Assembly: GCF_014235845.1 (NCBI RefSeq)
Contig: NZ_JACJUQ010000001.1
Location: forward strand, 462,628-526,627
From: Pontivivens nitratireducens
GTDB taxonomy: Bacteria > Pseudomonadota > Alphaproteobacteria > Rhodobacterales > Rhodobacteraceae
Reading direction: 5' to 3'
Length of the DNA stretch: 64,000 bases
Position numbers and translations under genes: made by a program. The notes below the pieces were generated by a model that searched no databases, was not told the DNA's origin, and saw only the letters and a list, made by a program, of their open reading frames with translations. Positions 27,195 through 36,096 of this stretch are shown here, in pieces. Each line of letters begins with the position of its first letter. The first letter of the stretch is position 1.

Positions 27195-28967
27195 TTAGAA
27201 ATTCGCCACCGACAGGCCCATGACGTTTTCGCCACCTGTCTGCACCTTTTTCAGCAGGAATGCGGTCTCGGGCAGTTTGCGGGTCATGTAATAGCGCCCC
27301 GTCACCAGCTTGCTCTCATAGAACTCGGTGTCCGCCGCGCCGGCGTCGAGCGCCTCGAACGAGGCCTTGGCCATCCGCGCCCACATCAGGCCCAGGCAGA
27401 CATGGCCGAACAGGTGCATGAAATCATGGGCGCCCGACAATGCGTCATCCGGATTGCCCATGTTCTGCATGAAGTACATGCCCCCCGCCTGAAGGTCCTT
27501 CGACGCGGCCTTGAGCGGTGTGATGAACTCCGCCATGCGCTCATCCTCACCGTTTTCCTTGATGAAATCCTTCACCAGATCGAAAAACGCCATGACGTGC
27601 TTGCCATTGTCCGTCGCCAGCTTGCGGCCCACCAGATCCAGCGCCTGAATGCCGTTGGTGCCCTCATAGATCAGGGCGATGCGGCAATCGCGCACGAACT
27701 GTTCAGCGCCCCATTCGGTGGTGAAGCCCGATCCGCCATAGACCTGCTGCGCCGAAATCGTCGCGTCCAGTCCCTTGTCCGTCAGGAACCCCTTGACCAC
27801 CGGGATCAGCAGAGAGACCAGCCCCTCGGCATCCGCATCGTCGTTCCGGCGCGAACGGTCGATCATCGTCGCGGCCCACAGCATGAACGCGCGGCCCCCT
27901 TCGACGAAGGATTTCTGATCCATCAACATGCGGCGCACATCGGGGAAGTGGATGATGCTGTCCGCGGCCTTCTCCGGCTCCTTCACGCCGGTCACGGCAC
28001 GGCCCTGAATGCGGTCCTTGGCGAAGGCCAGCGCGTTTTGATAGGCGACCGATGCCTGCGCCAGACCCTGCATTCCGACGCCCAGACGCGCCTCGTTCAT
28101 CATGGTGAACATGGCGCGCAGGCCCTTGTGCTTTTCACCGATCAGATAGCCGGTGGCACCGTCGTAGTTCATCACGCAGGTCGCGTTGCCGTGGATGCCC
28201 ATCTTCGATTCCAGACCGCCGCACGACACCTCGTTGCGATCGCCGAGCGAGCCATCCTCGTTCACGTGGAACTTGGGCACGATGAACAGGCTGATCCCCT
28301 TTACCCCCTCGGGGCCGCCGGGAATCTTCGCCAGAACGAGGTGGATGATGTTTTCGGCCATCCCATGTTCCCCGGCGGAGATCCAGATCTTCTGGCCGGA
28401 AATCTTGTATGTGCCGTCGTCCTGCGGTTCCGCCTTGGTGCGGATCAGGCCCAGATCGGTGCCGCATTGCGGCTCCGTCAGGTTCATGGTGCCGCCCCAT
28501 TTGAAGCTGACCAGATTGGGCAGATACTTCGCCTTCTGCTCATCCGAACCATGCGCGTGGATCGCGGCATATGCGCCATGCGTCAGGCCGGGATACATCA
28601 TCAGCGCCATATTGGCGGAGGAGTGCATCTCTCCCACCGCGACGGACAGCGTGTAGGGCATGCCCTGACCGCCATATTCGGGGTCGCAGTCGAAGCCGGT
28701 CCAGCCGCCGTCGCGCAGCACATTCACCGCATCCTCGAACCCGGTCGGCACCCGCACGGAGCCGTTCTCCAGCTTGCAACCCTCGTGATCGCCAACGGGG
28801 TTGAGCGGGGCCAGCACGTCACGCGCAATCTTGCCCGCTTCCTCCAGCACCGCGCCGGTGAAGTCGCGGTCCATCTCGTTGAAACCGGGGATATCCAGCT
28901 CGGACACCTTCAACAGGTCGTGCAGCACGAATTCCATATCTTTGGTGGTCGGCTCGTAAAAGGGCAT
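27195..28967 (-). CDS. Long acyl-CoA dehydrogenase (DmdC/AidB-like architecture)
   Basis: A flavin acyl-CoA dehydrogenase of 590 residues, longer than the usual 380-400 because of an extra C-terminal helical domain. FAD/substrate motifs are [16 protein letters not shown] and ISAGEHGM. The catalytic glutamate is in [11 protein letters not shown], preceded by [18 protein letters not shown]. The same architecture occurs in fatty acyl-CoA dehydrogenases and in DmdC, which oxidises methylmercaptopropionyl-CoA in DMSP breakdown; the substrate cannot be settled here. The ATG at 28967 gives [13 protein letters not shown], the conserved N-terminus, with GGAGAG ahead; the longer frame adds 14 unlikely residues. 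A MerR gene lies 58 bases upstream on the same strand. Confidence 0.9.
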   Translation of the reverse strand: MPFYEPTTKDMEFVLHDLLKVSELDIPGFNEMDRDFTGAVLEEAGKIARDVLAPLNPVGDHEGCKLENGSVRVPTGFEDAVNVLRDGGWTGFDCDPEYGGQGMPYTLSVAVGEMHSSANMALMMYPGLTHGAYAAIHAHGSDEQKAKYLPNLVSFKWGGTMNLTEPQCGTDLGLIRTKAEPQDDGTYKISGQKIWISAGEHGMAENIIHLVLAKIPGGPEGVKGISLFIVPKFHVNEDGSLGDRNEVSCGGLESKMGIHGNATCVMNYDGATGYLIGEKHKGLRAMFTMMNEARLGVGMQGLAQASVAYQNALAFAKDRIQGRAVTGVKEPEKAADSIIHFPDVRRMLMDQKSFVEGGRAFMLWAATMIDRSRRNDDADAEGLVSLLIPVVKGFLTDKGLDATISAQQVYGGSGFTTEWGAEQFVRDCRIALIYEGTNGIQALDLVGRKLATDNGKHVMAFFDLVKDFIKENGEDERMAEFITPLKAASKDLQAGGMYFMQNMGNPDDALSGAHDFMHLFGHVCLGLMWARMAKASFEALDAGAADTEFYESKLVTGRYYMTRKLPETAFLLKKVQTGGENVMGLSVANF

Positions 28968-29025
28968 GTTTCTCTCCGTCGTTTTGGGCTGGCGGCGTTT
29001 GCACCGCACATTATGGGCATCAGGA

Positions 29026-29424
29026 TCAGGCGGCGACGCCGACCCCGCGGGATTTCAGGATGTCACGGGCAAGGGCCATCTGATCCTCCAGATCGAGGAT
29101 GGCAGCGTCCAGTTCGTCACGCTGCGCCCGCATCGCTTCCAGCCGCTCCAGCGCGACGGAATAGGTCCGCGCGATCTGGGTGCGTTGCTGGTCGCCGATA
29201 TCGTACAGGTCGAGAAGCTGGCGGATTTCCTCCAGGCTGAAGCCGAAGCGCTTGCCGCGCAGGATCAGCACCAGACGCGCGCGGTCCGAGCGGGTGAACA
29301 GGCGGCGCGAGCCCTCGCGGCGCGGAAACAGAAGCTCCTTGGACTCGTAAAAACGCAGGGTGCGTGGCGTTACGTCGAACTCCTCACACATCTGTCCGAT
29401 GGTGCTGTAGGTCTCTTCCGTCAT
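29026..29424 (-). CDS. MerR-family regulator of lipid/branched-chain catabolism
   Basis: A 132-residue MerR-type activator/repressor. The winged helix is clear: [20 protein letters not shown], then [19 protein letters not shown] and [17 protein letters not shown]-terminal coiled coil (about 80-120) provides dimerisation. No metal-binding cysteines occur at the end of the coil, so the ligand is likely organic, as in LiuR-type regulators of acyl-CoA catabolism. It is the first gene of the minus-strand cluster containing acyl-CoA dehydrogenase, thiolase and fadJ. A paralogue with nearly identical DNA-binding residues lies at 32.1-32.5 kb. Confidence 0.87.
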   Translation of the reverse strand: MTEETYSTIGQMCEEFDVTPRTLRFYESKELLFPRREGSRRLFTRSDRARLVLILRGKRFGFSLEEIRQLLDLYDIGDQQRTQIARTYSVALERLEAMRAQRDELDAAILDLEDQMALARDILKSRGVGVAA

Positions 29425-29487
29425 GGCGATGTCCCCCTAATGCTCAATTAAATCTGGCGTAGGGCGGACGGGTCTTCAACCACGAAG

Positions 29488-29503
29488 TTGACGTGCGCGT
29501 AAG
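29488..29503. promoter_or_regulatory. Candidate LiuR-like operator
   Basis: TTGACGTGCGCGTAAG is an imperfect palindrome (TTGACG / CGTAA), 63 bases upstream of the MerR start. It resembles the TTNACGTNNACGTNAA-type sites described for acyl-CoA-responsive MerR regulators. The resemblance is by eye only. Confidence 0.35.
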
Positions 29504-29524
29504 GTGCAACGCAACGTCACGAGA

Positions 29525-29556
29525 AAGGGGCGGCGACCGCATGATCACCGCCCCTT
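29525..29556 (-). terminator. Terminator of the secreted DUF7282-like gene
   Basis: AAGGGGCGG (29525-29533) and CCGCCCCTT (29548-29556) pair perfectly. On the minus strand the stem is followed by TCTC, a weak T-rich tail. It sits 30 bases past the stop of the minus-strand gene above it. Confidence 0.6.
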
Positions 29557-29586
29557 GCGTGTTTGCGCCGGATAGCGCCGTGCAGA

Positions 29587-30000
29587 TTATTCGGCTGTTA
29601 CGACGGTCATGACCAGATCGCCCTCGACGCGGACAGGTCCATCCTCGGACGCGCCCAGTGTGTATTCGAAGATGCCCGTCTCCATGCCGCCATCCTCTGC
29701 GTGCAGCATCAGCATCAGCATCTCGCCCGAGGCGACCGGCTCCGTCAGGATTGCACTGACATCGGTGTTCATGCCTTCTTTCAAGGGGGCGTGGCCGACG
29801 ACGGGGCCGGGCTTCATTTCAGCATCGGTGCGGTGCACGACCAGCCAGCCATTGGCGCCGGCGGTGATGGCATCTGCGGTGACGGTGCCGCCCGATACAT
29901 CTTGATCCATGGCCTCAACACCCAATTCGGAATGTGCGGCCGCGAATGCGGACGTGGCGAAGGTCATGGCAGCGGCGGCGATCATCGTGAATTTGGTCAT
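29587..30000 (-). CDS. Secreted DUF7282-like protein
   Basis: A 137-residue exported protein. The signal peptide is MTKFTMIAAAAMTFATSAFA (20 residues). The mature part has the pattern of the DUF7282 domain: VTADAITAGANGWLVVHRTD, GPVVGHAPLKEGMNTDV, then LMLMLHAEDGG and ending VVTAE, probably a beta-sandwich. Nothing is known of its function; Met-rich and His residues (LMLMLHAEDGGME) could bind metal, which is a guess. The ATG at 30000 follows CAGGAGAG, so the seven codons upstream are excluded. It has its own terminator and is probably monocistronic. Confidence 0.7.
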   Translation of the reverse strand: MTKFTMIAAAAMTFATSAFAAAHSELGVEAMDQDVSGGTVTADAITAGANGWLVVHRTDAEMKPGPVVGHAPLKEGMNTDVSAILTEPVASGEMLMLMLHAEDGGMETGIFEYTLGASEDGPVRVEGDLVMTVVTAE

Positions 30001-30075
30001 TATACTCTCTCCTGTTGTCACCCATTGAGCGGGCTTCGAGGGGAGTTACGCAGCGCCACGGTGATTTGTTTCAGA

Positions 30076-30222
30076 TTACCGCAGACAGGCATCCCCCGGA
30101 GTCGGCAGGTCGTCGCGCATCCGCTGGTCCATACGGGCGATGTCCGGATGATCGAAGGGGGCGCAGCGTTCGGTTTTGGGGCGCGAAAGCCGGGTGAAGA
30201 AACGCGCAATGGTCATGTTCAT
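30076..30222 (-). CDS. Small DUF1127-like peptide (48 aa)
   Basis: A 48-residue basic peptide, starting MNMTIARFFTRLSRPK and ending DLPTPGDACLR. The ribosome-binding site AAAGGAAAA lies at the right distance. The segment HPDIARMDQRMRDDLP resembles the C-terminal part of DUF1127/YjiS-type peptides. It is transcribed divergently from the LysR gene, a common arrangement for a LysR-regulated gene. It is easy to miss because the frame stays open far upstream, inside the opposite strand of the LysR gene. Confidence 0.55.
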   Translation of the reverse strand: MNMTIARFFTRLSRPKTERCAPFDHPDIARMDQRMRDDLPTPGDACLR

Positions 30223-30312
30223 ATCAGTTTTCCTTTCTATAGCTCTCAAGATAGCTCCGCCTGACTGCGGTTTGGAGTGGAGAACGCCGCCGAACCATAT
30301 TAGAAAAGCTAT

Positions 30313-31227
30313 ATGGCGCAGCTTCGTGACATTCCCCTCAACGCCCTGCGCGCGGTCGAAACGGTCGCGCGACTGGGCACGCTGCGCGCTGCCGCGACGG
30401 CGCTGGGTGTGACGCAGGGCGCGGTAAGCCAGCATTTGCGCCGGGCGGAGGATCGTTTGGGCGCGCAGCTTTTCACGCGCGGCCCGCAGGGGCTGATCCT
30501 GACGGAGCTGGGTGAGGCCGTCGTCACCGATCTGAGCCGTGGATTTGCCTTGCTGGAACAGGCCGTCATCACCGCGTCGCGCAGGGATGAAAGCGCATTG
30601 ACGGTATCCGTGGCCCCGGTTTTCGCCTCGAAATGGCTGGTCTGGCGGATGAACGATTTCGCGCAGGCGCATCCTGACCTGACATTGCGGATCGAGGCGA
30701 GCATGTCCCTCATCTCCCCTCGCATGGGGGGTGCGGATGTCGCGATCCGTGTGGGGCCGGGCGGTTGGCGGGACGTCTACGCACGAAAGCTGGCGGACAT
30801 GCTGGTGTTCCCGGTGTGCAGTCCCGCACTGGCCGAACGGGTGGCATCGGCGGAAGATCTGCGGGCCCTGCCGGTTCTGCACGATCTGCACGCCGCAGAC
30901 CTTTGGCCGGACTGGTGGCGCGAACACGCGGGCGGAGGCGCGCCACCCGCCCGCACCGGACCGGCCTATTCCGACGCGGCATTGTGTCTGGATGCCGCGA
31001 TTGCGGGGCAGGGCGTGCTGATGGCGTGGCCGACCTTGGCGGGGGACGCGCTGGCGCGGGGCCAACTGGTTCGCCCGGTCGAGGGGATCCTGTCCAGCGG
31101 CAACGCATACTGGCTGATTACGCAGGGGCCGCGCATGACGCCCGACATTCGCGCCTTCTTCGACTGGGTGCAGGCGGAACTGGGGCGCAGCTATGCGGCC
31201 CTAGATTTGGACTTGGGGGCCGTATGA
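30313..31227 (+). CDS. LysR-family regulator (GcvA-like)
   Basis: A 304-residue LysR regulator. The N-terminal helix-turn-helix is LNALRAVETVARLGTLRAAA followed by LGVTQGAVSQHLRRAEDRLG, with the wing LFTRGPQGLILTELG. The effector domain (about residues 95-300) shows VSVAPVFASKWLVWRM and DVAIRVGPGGW, both typical of the GcvA subgroup. The target is unknown; the divergent 48-residue peptide gene, 90 bases away, is the first candidate. Its stop overlaps the murI start (ATGA). Confidence 0.88.
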   Translation: MAQLRDIPLNALRAVETVARLGTLRAAATALGVTQGAVSQHLRRAEDRLGAQLFTRGPQGLILTELGEAVVTDLSRGFALLEQAVITASRRDESALTVSVAPVFASKWLVWRMNDFAQAHPDLTLRIEASMSLISPRMGGADVAIRVGPGGWRDVYARKLADMLVFPVCSPALAERVASAEDLRALPVLHDLHAADLWPDWWREHAGGGAPPARTGPAYSDAALCLDAAIAGQGVLMAWPTLAGDALARGQLVRPVEGILSSGNAYWLITQGPRMTPDIRAFFDWVQAELGRSYAALDLDLGAV

Positions 31228-32063
31228 TCGGCGTGTTCGACAGTGGCCACGGCGGGCTGACCACGCTGGCCGCATTGCAGCGCGATCTGCCCGAACAGAC
31301 GTTCCTCTATCTGGGGGACCATGCCAATGCGCCCTACGGGTCGCGCACGCCGGGTGAGATCACGGCCCTGACCCGCGCCGCATTGCAAAGCCTGTTCGAC
31401 CGGGGGTGCACTCTGGTCATCATCGCCTGCAATACTGCGGCAGCGGTCGCATTGCGCGATTTGCAGCAGGGATGGCTGGCGCGGGAATATCCCCGGCACC
31501 GGGCGCTCGGCGTTTTCGTACCGGTGATCGAGGCCCTGTCCGGGCGCGGCTGGGCAGATGACAGCCCCCCTGACGACGGTGCGGGGCAGCGGATCGCGAT
31601 CTTCGCCACGCAGGCCACCGTGGACAGCGGGGCCTTTCCGCGCGAAATGGCCTATCGCGCCCGCAACGTCGATATCAGGCAGGTGGCGTGCCCCGGTCTG
31701 GTAGAGGCATTGGAGGCGGGGCAGACCGGACAGGCGCGCGCGCTGGCCCGCGATTTCGCGGGCAGGCTGGAGGGGTTCGTTCCCGACAAGGTTTTTCTGG
31801 GCTGTACGCATTATCCGCTGGTCGCGGATGCCTTCGCTGCGGGGTTGCCACCGGGCACGCCGATCCTGTCGCAACCCGATTGCGTCGCGGCCAGTCTGCG
31901 CGATTACCTGAAACGCCACCCGCGCCACGGCGATCTGCCGGGCGACCCCTCGCGCCAAACGGCTTATCCAACGATAGCCTATCTGACGACGGGCGATCCG
32001 GCGCAGGTCAGATCCGCCGCACATGCGCTGACGGGGCACGATTTCGATTTTCGCAGCTTGTAA
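31224..32063 (+). CDS. murI: Glutamate racemase
   Basis: MurI interconverts L- and D-glutamate, supplying D-glutamate for peptidoglycan. The 279-residue product begins MIGVFDSGHGGLTTLAAL and carries the two catalytic cysteines: Cys69 in IACNTAAA and Cys194 in LGCTHYPLV. The length is normal for the family. The start overlaps the LysR stop as ATGA, so translation is coupled to the regulator, although no functional link is obvious. It ends 20 bases before the convergent MerR gene with no hairpin between. Confidence 0.93.
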   Translation: MIGVFDSGHGGLTTLAALQRDLPEQTFLYLGDHANAPYGSRTPGEITALTRAALQSLFDRGCTLVIIACNTAAAVALRDLQQGWLAREYPRHRALGVFVPVIEALSGRGWADDSPPDDGAGQRIAIFATQATVDSGAFPREMAYRARNVDIRQVACPGLVEALEAGQTGQARALARDFAGRLEGFVPDKVFLGCTHYPLVADAFAAGLPPGTPILSQPDCVAASLRDYLKRHPRHGDLPGDPSRQTAYPTIAYLTTGDPAQVRSAAHALTGHDFDFRSL

Positions 32064-32083
32064 GGGCAGGTGCCTTGTCCGCG

Positions 32084-32458
32084 TCAGGTTTCCAAGGCGC
32101 TTTCCACGACGTCACGCAGGCGTGTCAGCTCATCTATCGCCTCCTCCAGCTCCCGCTTTCGCGATTCCAGTTCCTCGATCTGACGTGTGCTGATTTCGAC
32201 CCATTCGCGATATTGCGTGGTCTGGTTATCCTCAATCTCGTACAGGGCGAGCCATTGCCGGATTTCCTCCAGACTGAAACCGAAGCGTCGCCCGCGCAGA
32301 ATCAAGGTCAGTCGCGCACGCTCACGCGCGCCATACAGCCGCTTGCGACCGTCCCTCTGCGGTGTCAGCAATTCGATATATTCGTAATAGCGCAACGTTC
32401 TGGGGGTGATGTCGAACTCTTCGCACATCTGCTGAAGGGTCTGCTTTACTTCCGTCAT
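32084..32458 (-). CDS. MerR-family regulator, second paralogue
   Basis: A 124-residue MerR protein closely related to the one at 29.0-29.4 kb: [41 protein letters not shown] charged coiled coil (about 78-118) follows. The ATG at 32458 starts right at the winged helix; a much longer open frame upstream is antisense to a thioesterase gene and should not be annotated. It is divergent from the two thioesterase genes, which are plausible targets. Confidence 0.87.
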   Translation of the reverse strand: MTEVKQTLQQMCEEFDITPRTLRYYEYIELLTPQRDGRKRLYGARERARLTLILRGRRFGFSLEEIRQWLALYEIEDNQTTQYREWVEISTRQIEELESRKRELEEAIDELTRLRDVVESALET

Positions 32459-32653
32459 CCCCTGAACCTCCTGTACATATGACCGGTCTGCCCGCCGCCT
32501 TTCCTTTAATTTCGGACATACGGCAGGAAAATCAAGGCTTACAAACATTCCGCGATTTCCCGGCCCATCCGCGACGGCTCTTTCAAACCGGTGGAGCGCG
32601 ACATACTGTCTGCGCGAGCCCGCCGGGGGCAGAATATCGAGGAGCCGCTTGAG

Positions 32654-33103
32654 ATGGACAATGTGGAGCTGCTGGAACTGGCGCGCAGGATGGCGCACGT
32701 CATTCCGCATTCGCGTGAACTGGGAATGCATATCGAGGATGTCGGCCCCGGCACGGCGGTGATAAGTGTGCCCTACGATACCAGGCTGATCGGTGATCCG
32801 GCGACCGGCGTCTTGCATGGCGGCGTCATTACCGCATTGCTGGACGGGTGCTGCGGCACAGCCGTCATGACCCACCCCAAGGCACCCGGCGGTACGGCGA
32901 CGATCGACCTGCGCATTGATTACATGCGCGGGGCGAAACCCGGAAAGACCGTGACCGCCCGCGCCGAATGCTATCGTATCACCCAGTCCGTCGCGTTCGT
33001 GCGGGCCGTGGCGGATGATGGCGACCCCGCCGATCCCGTGGCGCAGGCCAACGGAGCCTTCACGGTGGAGCCACACGGAACCAAGATCGGAAAGACACCA
33101 TGA
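32654..33103 (+). CDS. PaaI-type hotdog thioesterase 1
   Basis: A 149-residue PaaI-family thioesterase. The signature is IGDPATGVLHGGVITALLDGCCG, with the HGG turn and the Asp on the central helix, then TIDLRIDYMRGAKPG. It would hydrolyse acyl-CoA esters in the cytoplasm. The ATG at 32654 starts MDNVELLELARR and has GAGGAG 10 bases upstream; an earlier in-frame ATG would overlap the divergent promoter. The stop overlaps the ATG of thioesterase 2. Confidence 0.82.
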   Translation: MDNVELLELARRMAHVIPHSRELGMHIEDVGPGTAVISVPYDTRLIGDPATGVLHGGVITALLDGCCGTAVMTHPKAPGGTATIDLRIDYMRGAKPGKTVTARAECYRITQSVAFVRAVADDGDPADPVAQANGAFTVEPHGTKIGKTP

Positions 33104-33606
33104 GCCGGGATCGCAACCAACCCGTACAGGAAGTGAAGGCCCGCCGCGACGCCGCGCTGTCGCGTCTGACGCAGGCGGTGCCCTATATGCAGTTCATGGG
33201 CATCAGCTTCGACCGGCGGGGAAACGAGCTGACGGCGGTGATGAAATATTCCGACCACCTGATCGGCAACCCGCTGCTGCAGGCGCTGCATGGCGGGGCG
33301 ATCGGCGGGTTTCTGGAATCGTCGGCTCTGGTCGAACTGATGTGGTCGCAGGTCTGGGAGCAAATGGAGGCAGGCGGCCCGCAGGCCGAGGCGATCGAGG
33401 CGGGCGACTTCCCAGAATGGCCGAAGGTCCTGGACATCACGGTGGAGTACCTGCGCAGCGGCCTGCCGCGCGACGCCTATGCCCGCGCGACGGTCTCACG
33501 CTCGGGACGGCGCTATGCCTCGGTGCGGGTGGAGGCCTGGCAGGACGACAAGACCCGCCCCTTTGCCGAAGCGATGGTGCATTTCGTGATGCCCAGAGCC
33601 AGATAA
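33100..33606 (+). CDS. PaaI-type hotdog thioesterase 2
   Basis: A 168-residue hotdog protein encoded with a four-base overlap after thioesterase 1. It has PLLQALHGGAIGGFLESSALVELM, the PaaI-type helix with Glu in place of Asp, and VLDITVEYLRSGLPRDAYARA in the next strand. The two proteins are distant paralogues and may form a hetero-oligomer. The substrate is unknown; the neighbouring acyl-CoA regulators suggest a CoA thioester. Confidence 0.8.
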   Translation: MSRDRNQPVQEVKARRDAALSRLTQAVPYMQFMGISFDRRGNELTAVMKYSDHLIGNPLLQALHGGAIGGFLESSALVELMWSQVWEQMEAGGPQAEAIEAGDFPEWPKVLDITVEYLRSGLPRDAYARATVSRSGRRYASVRVEAWQDDKTRPFAEAMVHFVMPRAR

Positions 33607-33608
33607 GT

Positions 33609-33635
33609 GCCTCCGGCGGGGATATTTCGGGAAAG
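33609..33635 (+). repeat. Dispersed intergenic repeat, copy 2
   Basis: GCCTCCGGCGGGGATATTT (33609-33627), identical over 19 bases to copy 1, begins two bases after the stop codon of thioesterase 2. The continuation, CGGGAAAG, diverges from the other copies. Confidence 0.6.
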
Positions 33636-33695
33636 TGAACGGGGGGCGGTGAGCCGTCTTCTGCCGGTCATTCGGCATCACGGGGGGGCCTCAGC

Positions 33696-33902
33696 ATGAA
33701 AACCCGTCCCGATTACATCTCGTACGGGGCCGTTGGCACGCTGGGCATCGTGTGGGGGTCCGCCTTTGCCCTGACCGACGTGGCGCTGCGCGGTTTCGGC
33801 GCGGTGGAGGTCGTGGCGGCCCGCGCGGGACTGGCCGCGATGGTACTGGTGTGCGTGCGGCCCGACATTCAGCGGGTGGAGGCGGCCTCCAATGCGGGAT
33901 AG
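33696..33902 (+). pseudogene. Truncated EamA (DMT) transporter remnant
   Basis: The frame begins MKTRPDYISYGAVGTLGIVW and continues GSAFALTDVALRGFGAVEV, a typical start of an EamA drug/metabolite exporter (about 300 residues when complete). Homology stops near residue 55, after MVLVCVRPD, where the sequence runs into the 3' end of the convergent MATE gene and meets a stop. About 80 percent of the gene is missing. It resembles, but is not a copy of, the intact EamA gene at 35.2-36.1 kb. The likely cause is a deletion that brought the MATE gene in. Confidence 0.7.
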
Positions 33903-35191
33903 CGCCAGCCCAGTGTCAGACCGCGCAGCACGAAGAACAGCATGAGCGCCGCCCACAGGCCGTGATTGCCAAAGAGCGGCACCAGCGTCCACAATGCCGC
34001 GAAATATCCGGCGGCGGACAGCAGCATCATGTTGCGCATGTCGCGTGTCCGTGTCGCACCGATGAAAATACCGTCCAGCATGAAGCATGGCAGCCCGACC
34101 ACAGGGGCCAGCACCATCCATGGCAGATAGACGCGGGCGACGTCCTGCACGTTCTGCGCGGTCGTCATCTGCTCAATGACTGCACCGCCCGCGAACAGGA
34201 ACATCGCGGACATCAGGCAGACGGCGCCGACGCCCCACAGGCTGGTCAGACGGGCGGCCTGTCGCAGGGCCGCGCGGTTTCGCGCGCCGAACGCGGCACC
34301 GACCATGGCCTCCGCCGCGAAGGCGAAACCGTCCAGCGCGTAGGCCGTCAGGTTCAGGAATTGCAGCAGGATCTGGTTCGCGGCCAACGTCACGTCGCTC
34401 AACCCAGCCGCGCGGAACGTGACCGACATGAAGCACAGTTGCAGCAGGACCGACCGGATCATGATGTCGGTGTTCACCGCGATCATGGGTTTGAGCATTG
34501 CCATGTCACCGACCCGTGCGCGGTCGCGCCAATGCGGTGCGCGAAACACGTCGCGGCACAGAAACAGGCCCACCGCCGCGCCTGCAAGCTCCGCGATCAC
34601 GGTGGCCAGCGCGACGCCGGCAACCCCCATGTCCATCCCCAGCACGAAGGTCAGCGACAGCACGATGTTCAGGCCGTTCATGGTCATTTGCAGGATCAGA
34701 ACGCCGTGCGTCCGCTCCACCGCGATCAGCCAGCCGGTCAGTGCGTAGACGGCAATGGCAAAGGGCGCGCCCCAGATGCGGATGGCGATATAGGTCTGGC
34801 CGAGGGTTTCGACCTCGTCGCTGCCCTTTGCAATCCAGAAGGCAAGGCGAGTGATCGGAAGCTGCAGCACGATCAGGGCGAGGCCCGCGACACCGGCGAT
34901 CAGCAAGGCGCGGCTGAGATGGGCGTCACGCTCCGCTATGTCTCCACGCCCGGCCGCCTGCGCGACCATGCCAGTGGTGCCCATGCGCAGGAAACCGAAA
35001 ATCCAGTAGATCGCGCTGAGGATGATCGCACCGATGGCGACCCCTCCGATCGGGGCGGCGGCGCCCAGCTGGCCCACGGCATAGGTATCGACCAGCCCCA
35101 TCAGCGGGATCGTCGCGTTCGACAGAACGATGGGCAACGCGATCGCCAATACGCGGCGATTGGTGACAGGCTTCATCGGCGCAATGTTCAC
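33869..35191 (-). CDS. MATE-family efflux transporter (DinF-like)
   Basis: A 440-residue multidrug and toxin extrusion protein with about twelve spans. It starts RRVLAIALPIVLSNATIPLMG, a typical MATE span 1 with Pro, followed by LVDTYAVGQLGAAAPIGGVA and FLRMGTTGMVAQAAGRGD. Such proteins export cationic drugs or metabolites in exchange for Na+ or H+. The DinF branch is inferred from length and motif spacing. Its ATG overlaps the stop of the EamA gene (ATGA), and its 3' end runs into the EamA remnant. Confidence 0.88.
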   Translation of the reverse strand: MNIAPMKPVTNRRVLAIALPIVLSNATIPLMGLVDTYAVGQLGAAAPIGGVAIGAIILSAIYWIFGFLRMGTTGMVAQAAGRGDIAERDAHLSRALLIAGVAGLALIVLQLPITRLAFWIAKGSDEVETLGQTYIAIRIWGAPFAIAVYALTGWLIAVERTHGVLILQMTMNGLNIVLSLTFVLGMDMGVAGVALATVIAELAGAAVGLFLCRDVFRAPHWRDRARVGDMAMLKPMIAVNTDIMIRSVLLQLCFMSVTFRAAGLSDVTLAANQILLQFLNLTAYALDGFAFAAEAMVGAAFGARNRAALRQAARLTSLWGVGAVCLMSAMFLFAGGAVIEQMTTAQNVQDVARVYLPWMVLAPVVGLPCFMLDGIFIGATRTRDMRNMMLLSAAGYFAALWTLVPLFGNHGLWAALMLFFVLRGLTLGWRYPALEAASTR

Positions 35192-36096
35192 GGGCGCAAT
35201 CTTTGCGCTGGGCTGCGGCTGACCACCAGACCGGCGATGATCAGGATCAGGGCGAACAGGAACGCGCTAGGCAGGCTTTCACCCAGGAATACTGTGCCCA
35301 GAATCACGGCCCAGACCGGAACCTGATAGTTGACCAGACTCAGGAACGAGGGGCCCGCGCTGCGCGTGACGCTGACCAGGATGACCGTTGCCAGCGCCGT
35401 GGGCAGCAGCCCCAGATAGAGCAACCCGGCCACGGCCTTGACCGGGGGCAGGGCGGGAACACCCTCGATCAGCAGGGCCGCGGGCACGATCAATATCGCG
35501 GCCACCGTCAGGCCCGCGGCGGAATAGGCGATCAGGCCCACCGGCGGACACAGCCGGGTGTTGATCGAGCCGATGGCATAGCACGCCGACGCGCCGACGC
35601 AGGCCAATCGCGCCAGCCCCGCGCCTTGCCCTTGCGGCAGACCGATCAGCACGACGACGCCCGCAAAGCCGATGGCGAAGCCCGCAACCTTGCGCAAGCT
35701 CATCCTCTCACCCGGAACCATCAGATGCGCCAGCGGCAGCACCATCAATGGCACGATCGCCATGGTGATCCCCGCAAAGCTGGAGGTCACGGATTCCTGA
35801 GCCCAGCTGAGCAGGGCGAAGGGGATTGCGTTGGTGAACAGGGCCATGCCCAGGATGTGCGCCCAGATGCGCGGCCCATTCGGCGCGGACCAGCGCGGCA
35901 GACCGCCCGCGCGCAGGGCCAATCCCACCAGAATGATTGCCGCCAGACCGATGCGCCCTGCCGCCGTCGTGATCGGGCCGAAGCCGGTCAGCGCCAGTTC
36001 CACCCCCAGAAACGAAGCCCCCCAGATCAGGCCGAGCAGTCCCAGCATTGCCCAGTCGCGCGGGGTGGCATTCGCGGTCACGGCAACCGTGCTCAC
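35188..36096 (-). CDS. EamA-family (DMT) exporter
   Basis: A drug/metabolite transporter with ten spans and two EamA repeats: the first opens WAMLGLLGLIWGASFLGVEL, the second covers about residues 150-290. GTG at 36096 overlaps the stop of the MocR gene as GTGA and yields 302 residues, the normal size. An ATG at 36150 would add 18 residues and overlap the regulator by 58 bases, so I consider it unlikely. Proteins of this family export amino acids, nucleotides or vitamins; encoding next to a MocR regulator suggests an amine or pyridoxal-related substrate. Confidence 0.87.
   Translation of the reverse strand: MSTVAVTANATPRDWAMLGLLGLIWGASFLGVELALTGFGPITTAAGRIGLAAIILVGLALRAGGLPRWSAPNGPRIWAHILGMALFTNAIPFALLSWAQESVTSSFAGITMAIVPLMVLPLAHLMVPGERMSLRKVAGFAIGFAGVVVLIGLPQGQGAGLARLACVGASACYAIGSINTRLCPPVGLIAYSAAGLTVAAILIVPAALLIEGVPALPPVKAVAGLLYLGLLPTALATVILVSVTRSAGPSFLSLVNYQVPVWAVILGTVFLGESLPSAFLFALILIIAGLVVSRSPAQRLRP

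Noticed and set aside
33752..35326. A 524-codon frame opposite the MATE gene
   Set aside because: The composition (Gln, His, Arg, Asp repeats) is typical of the reverse of a membrane protein gene.
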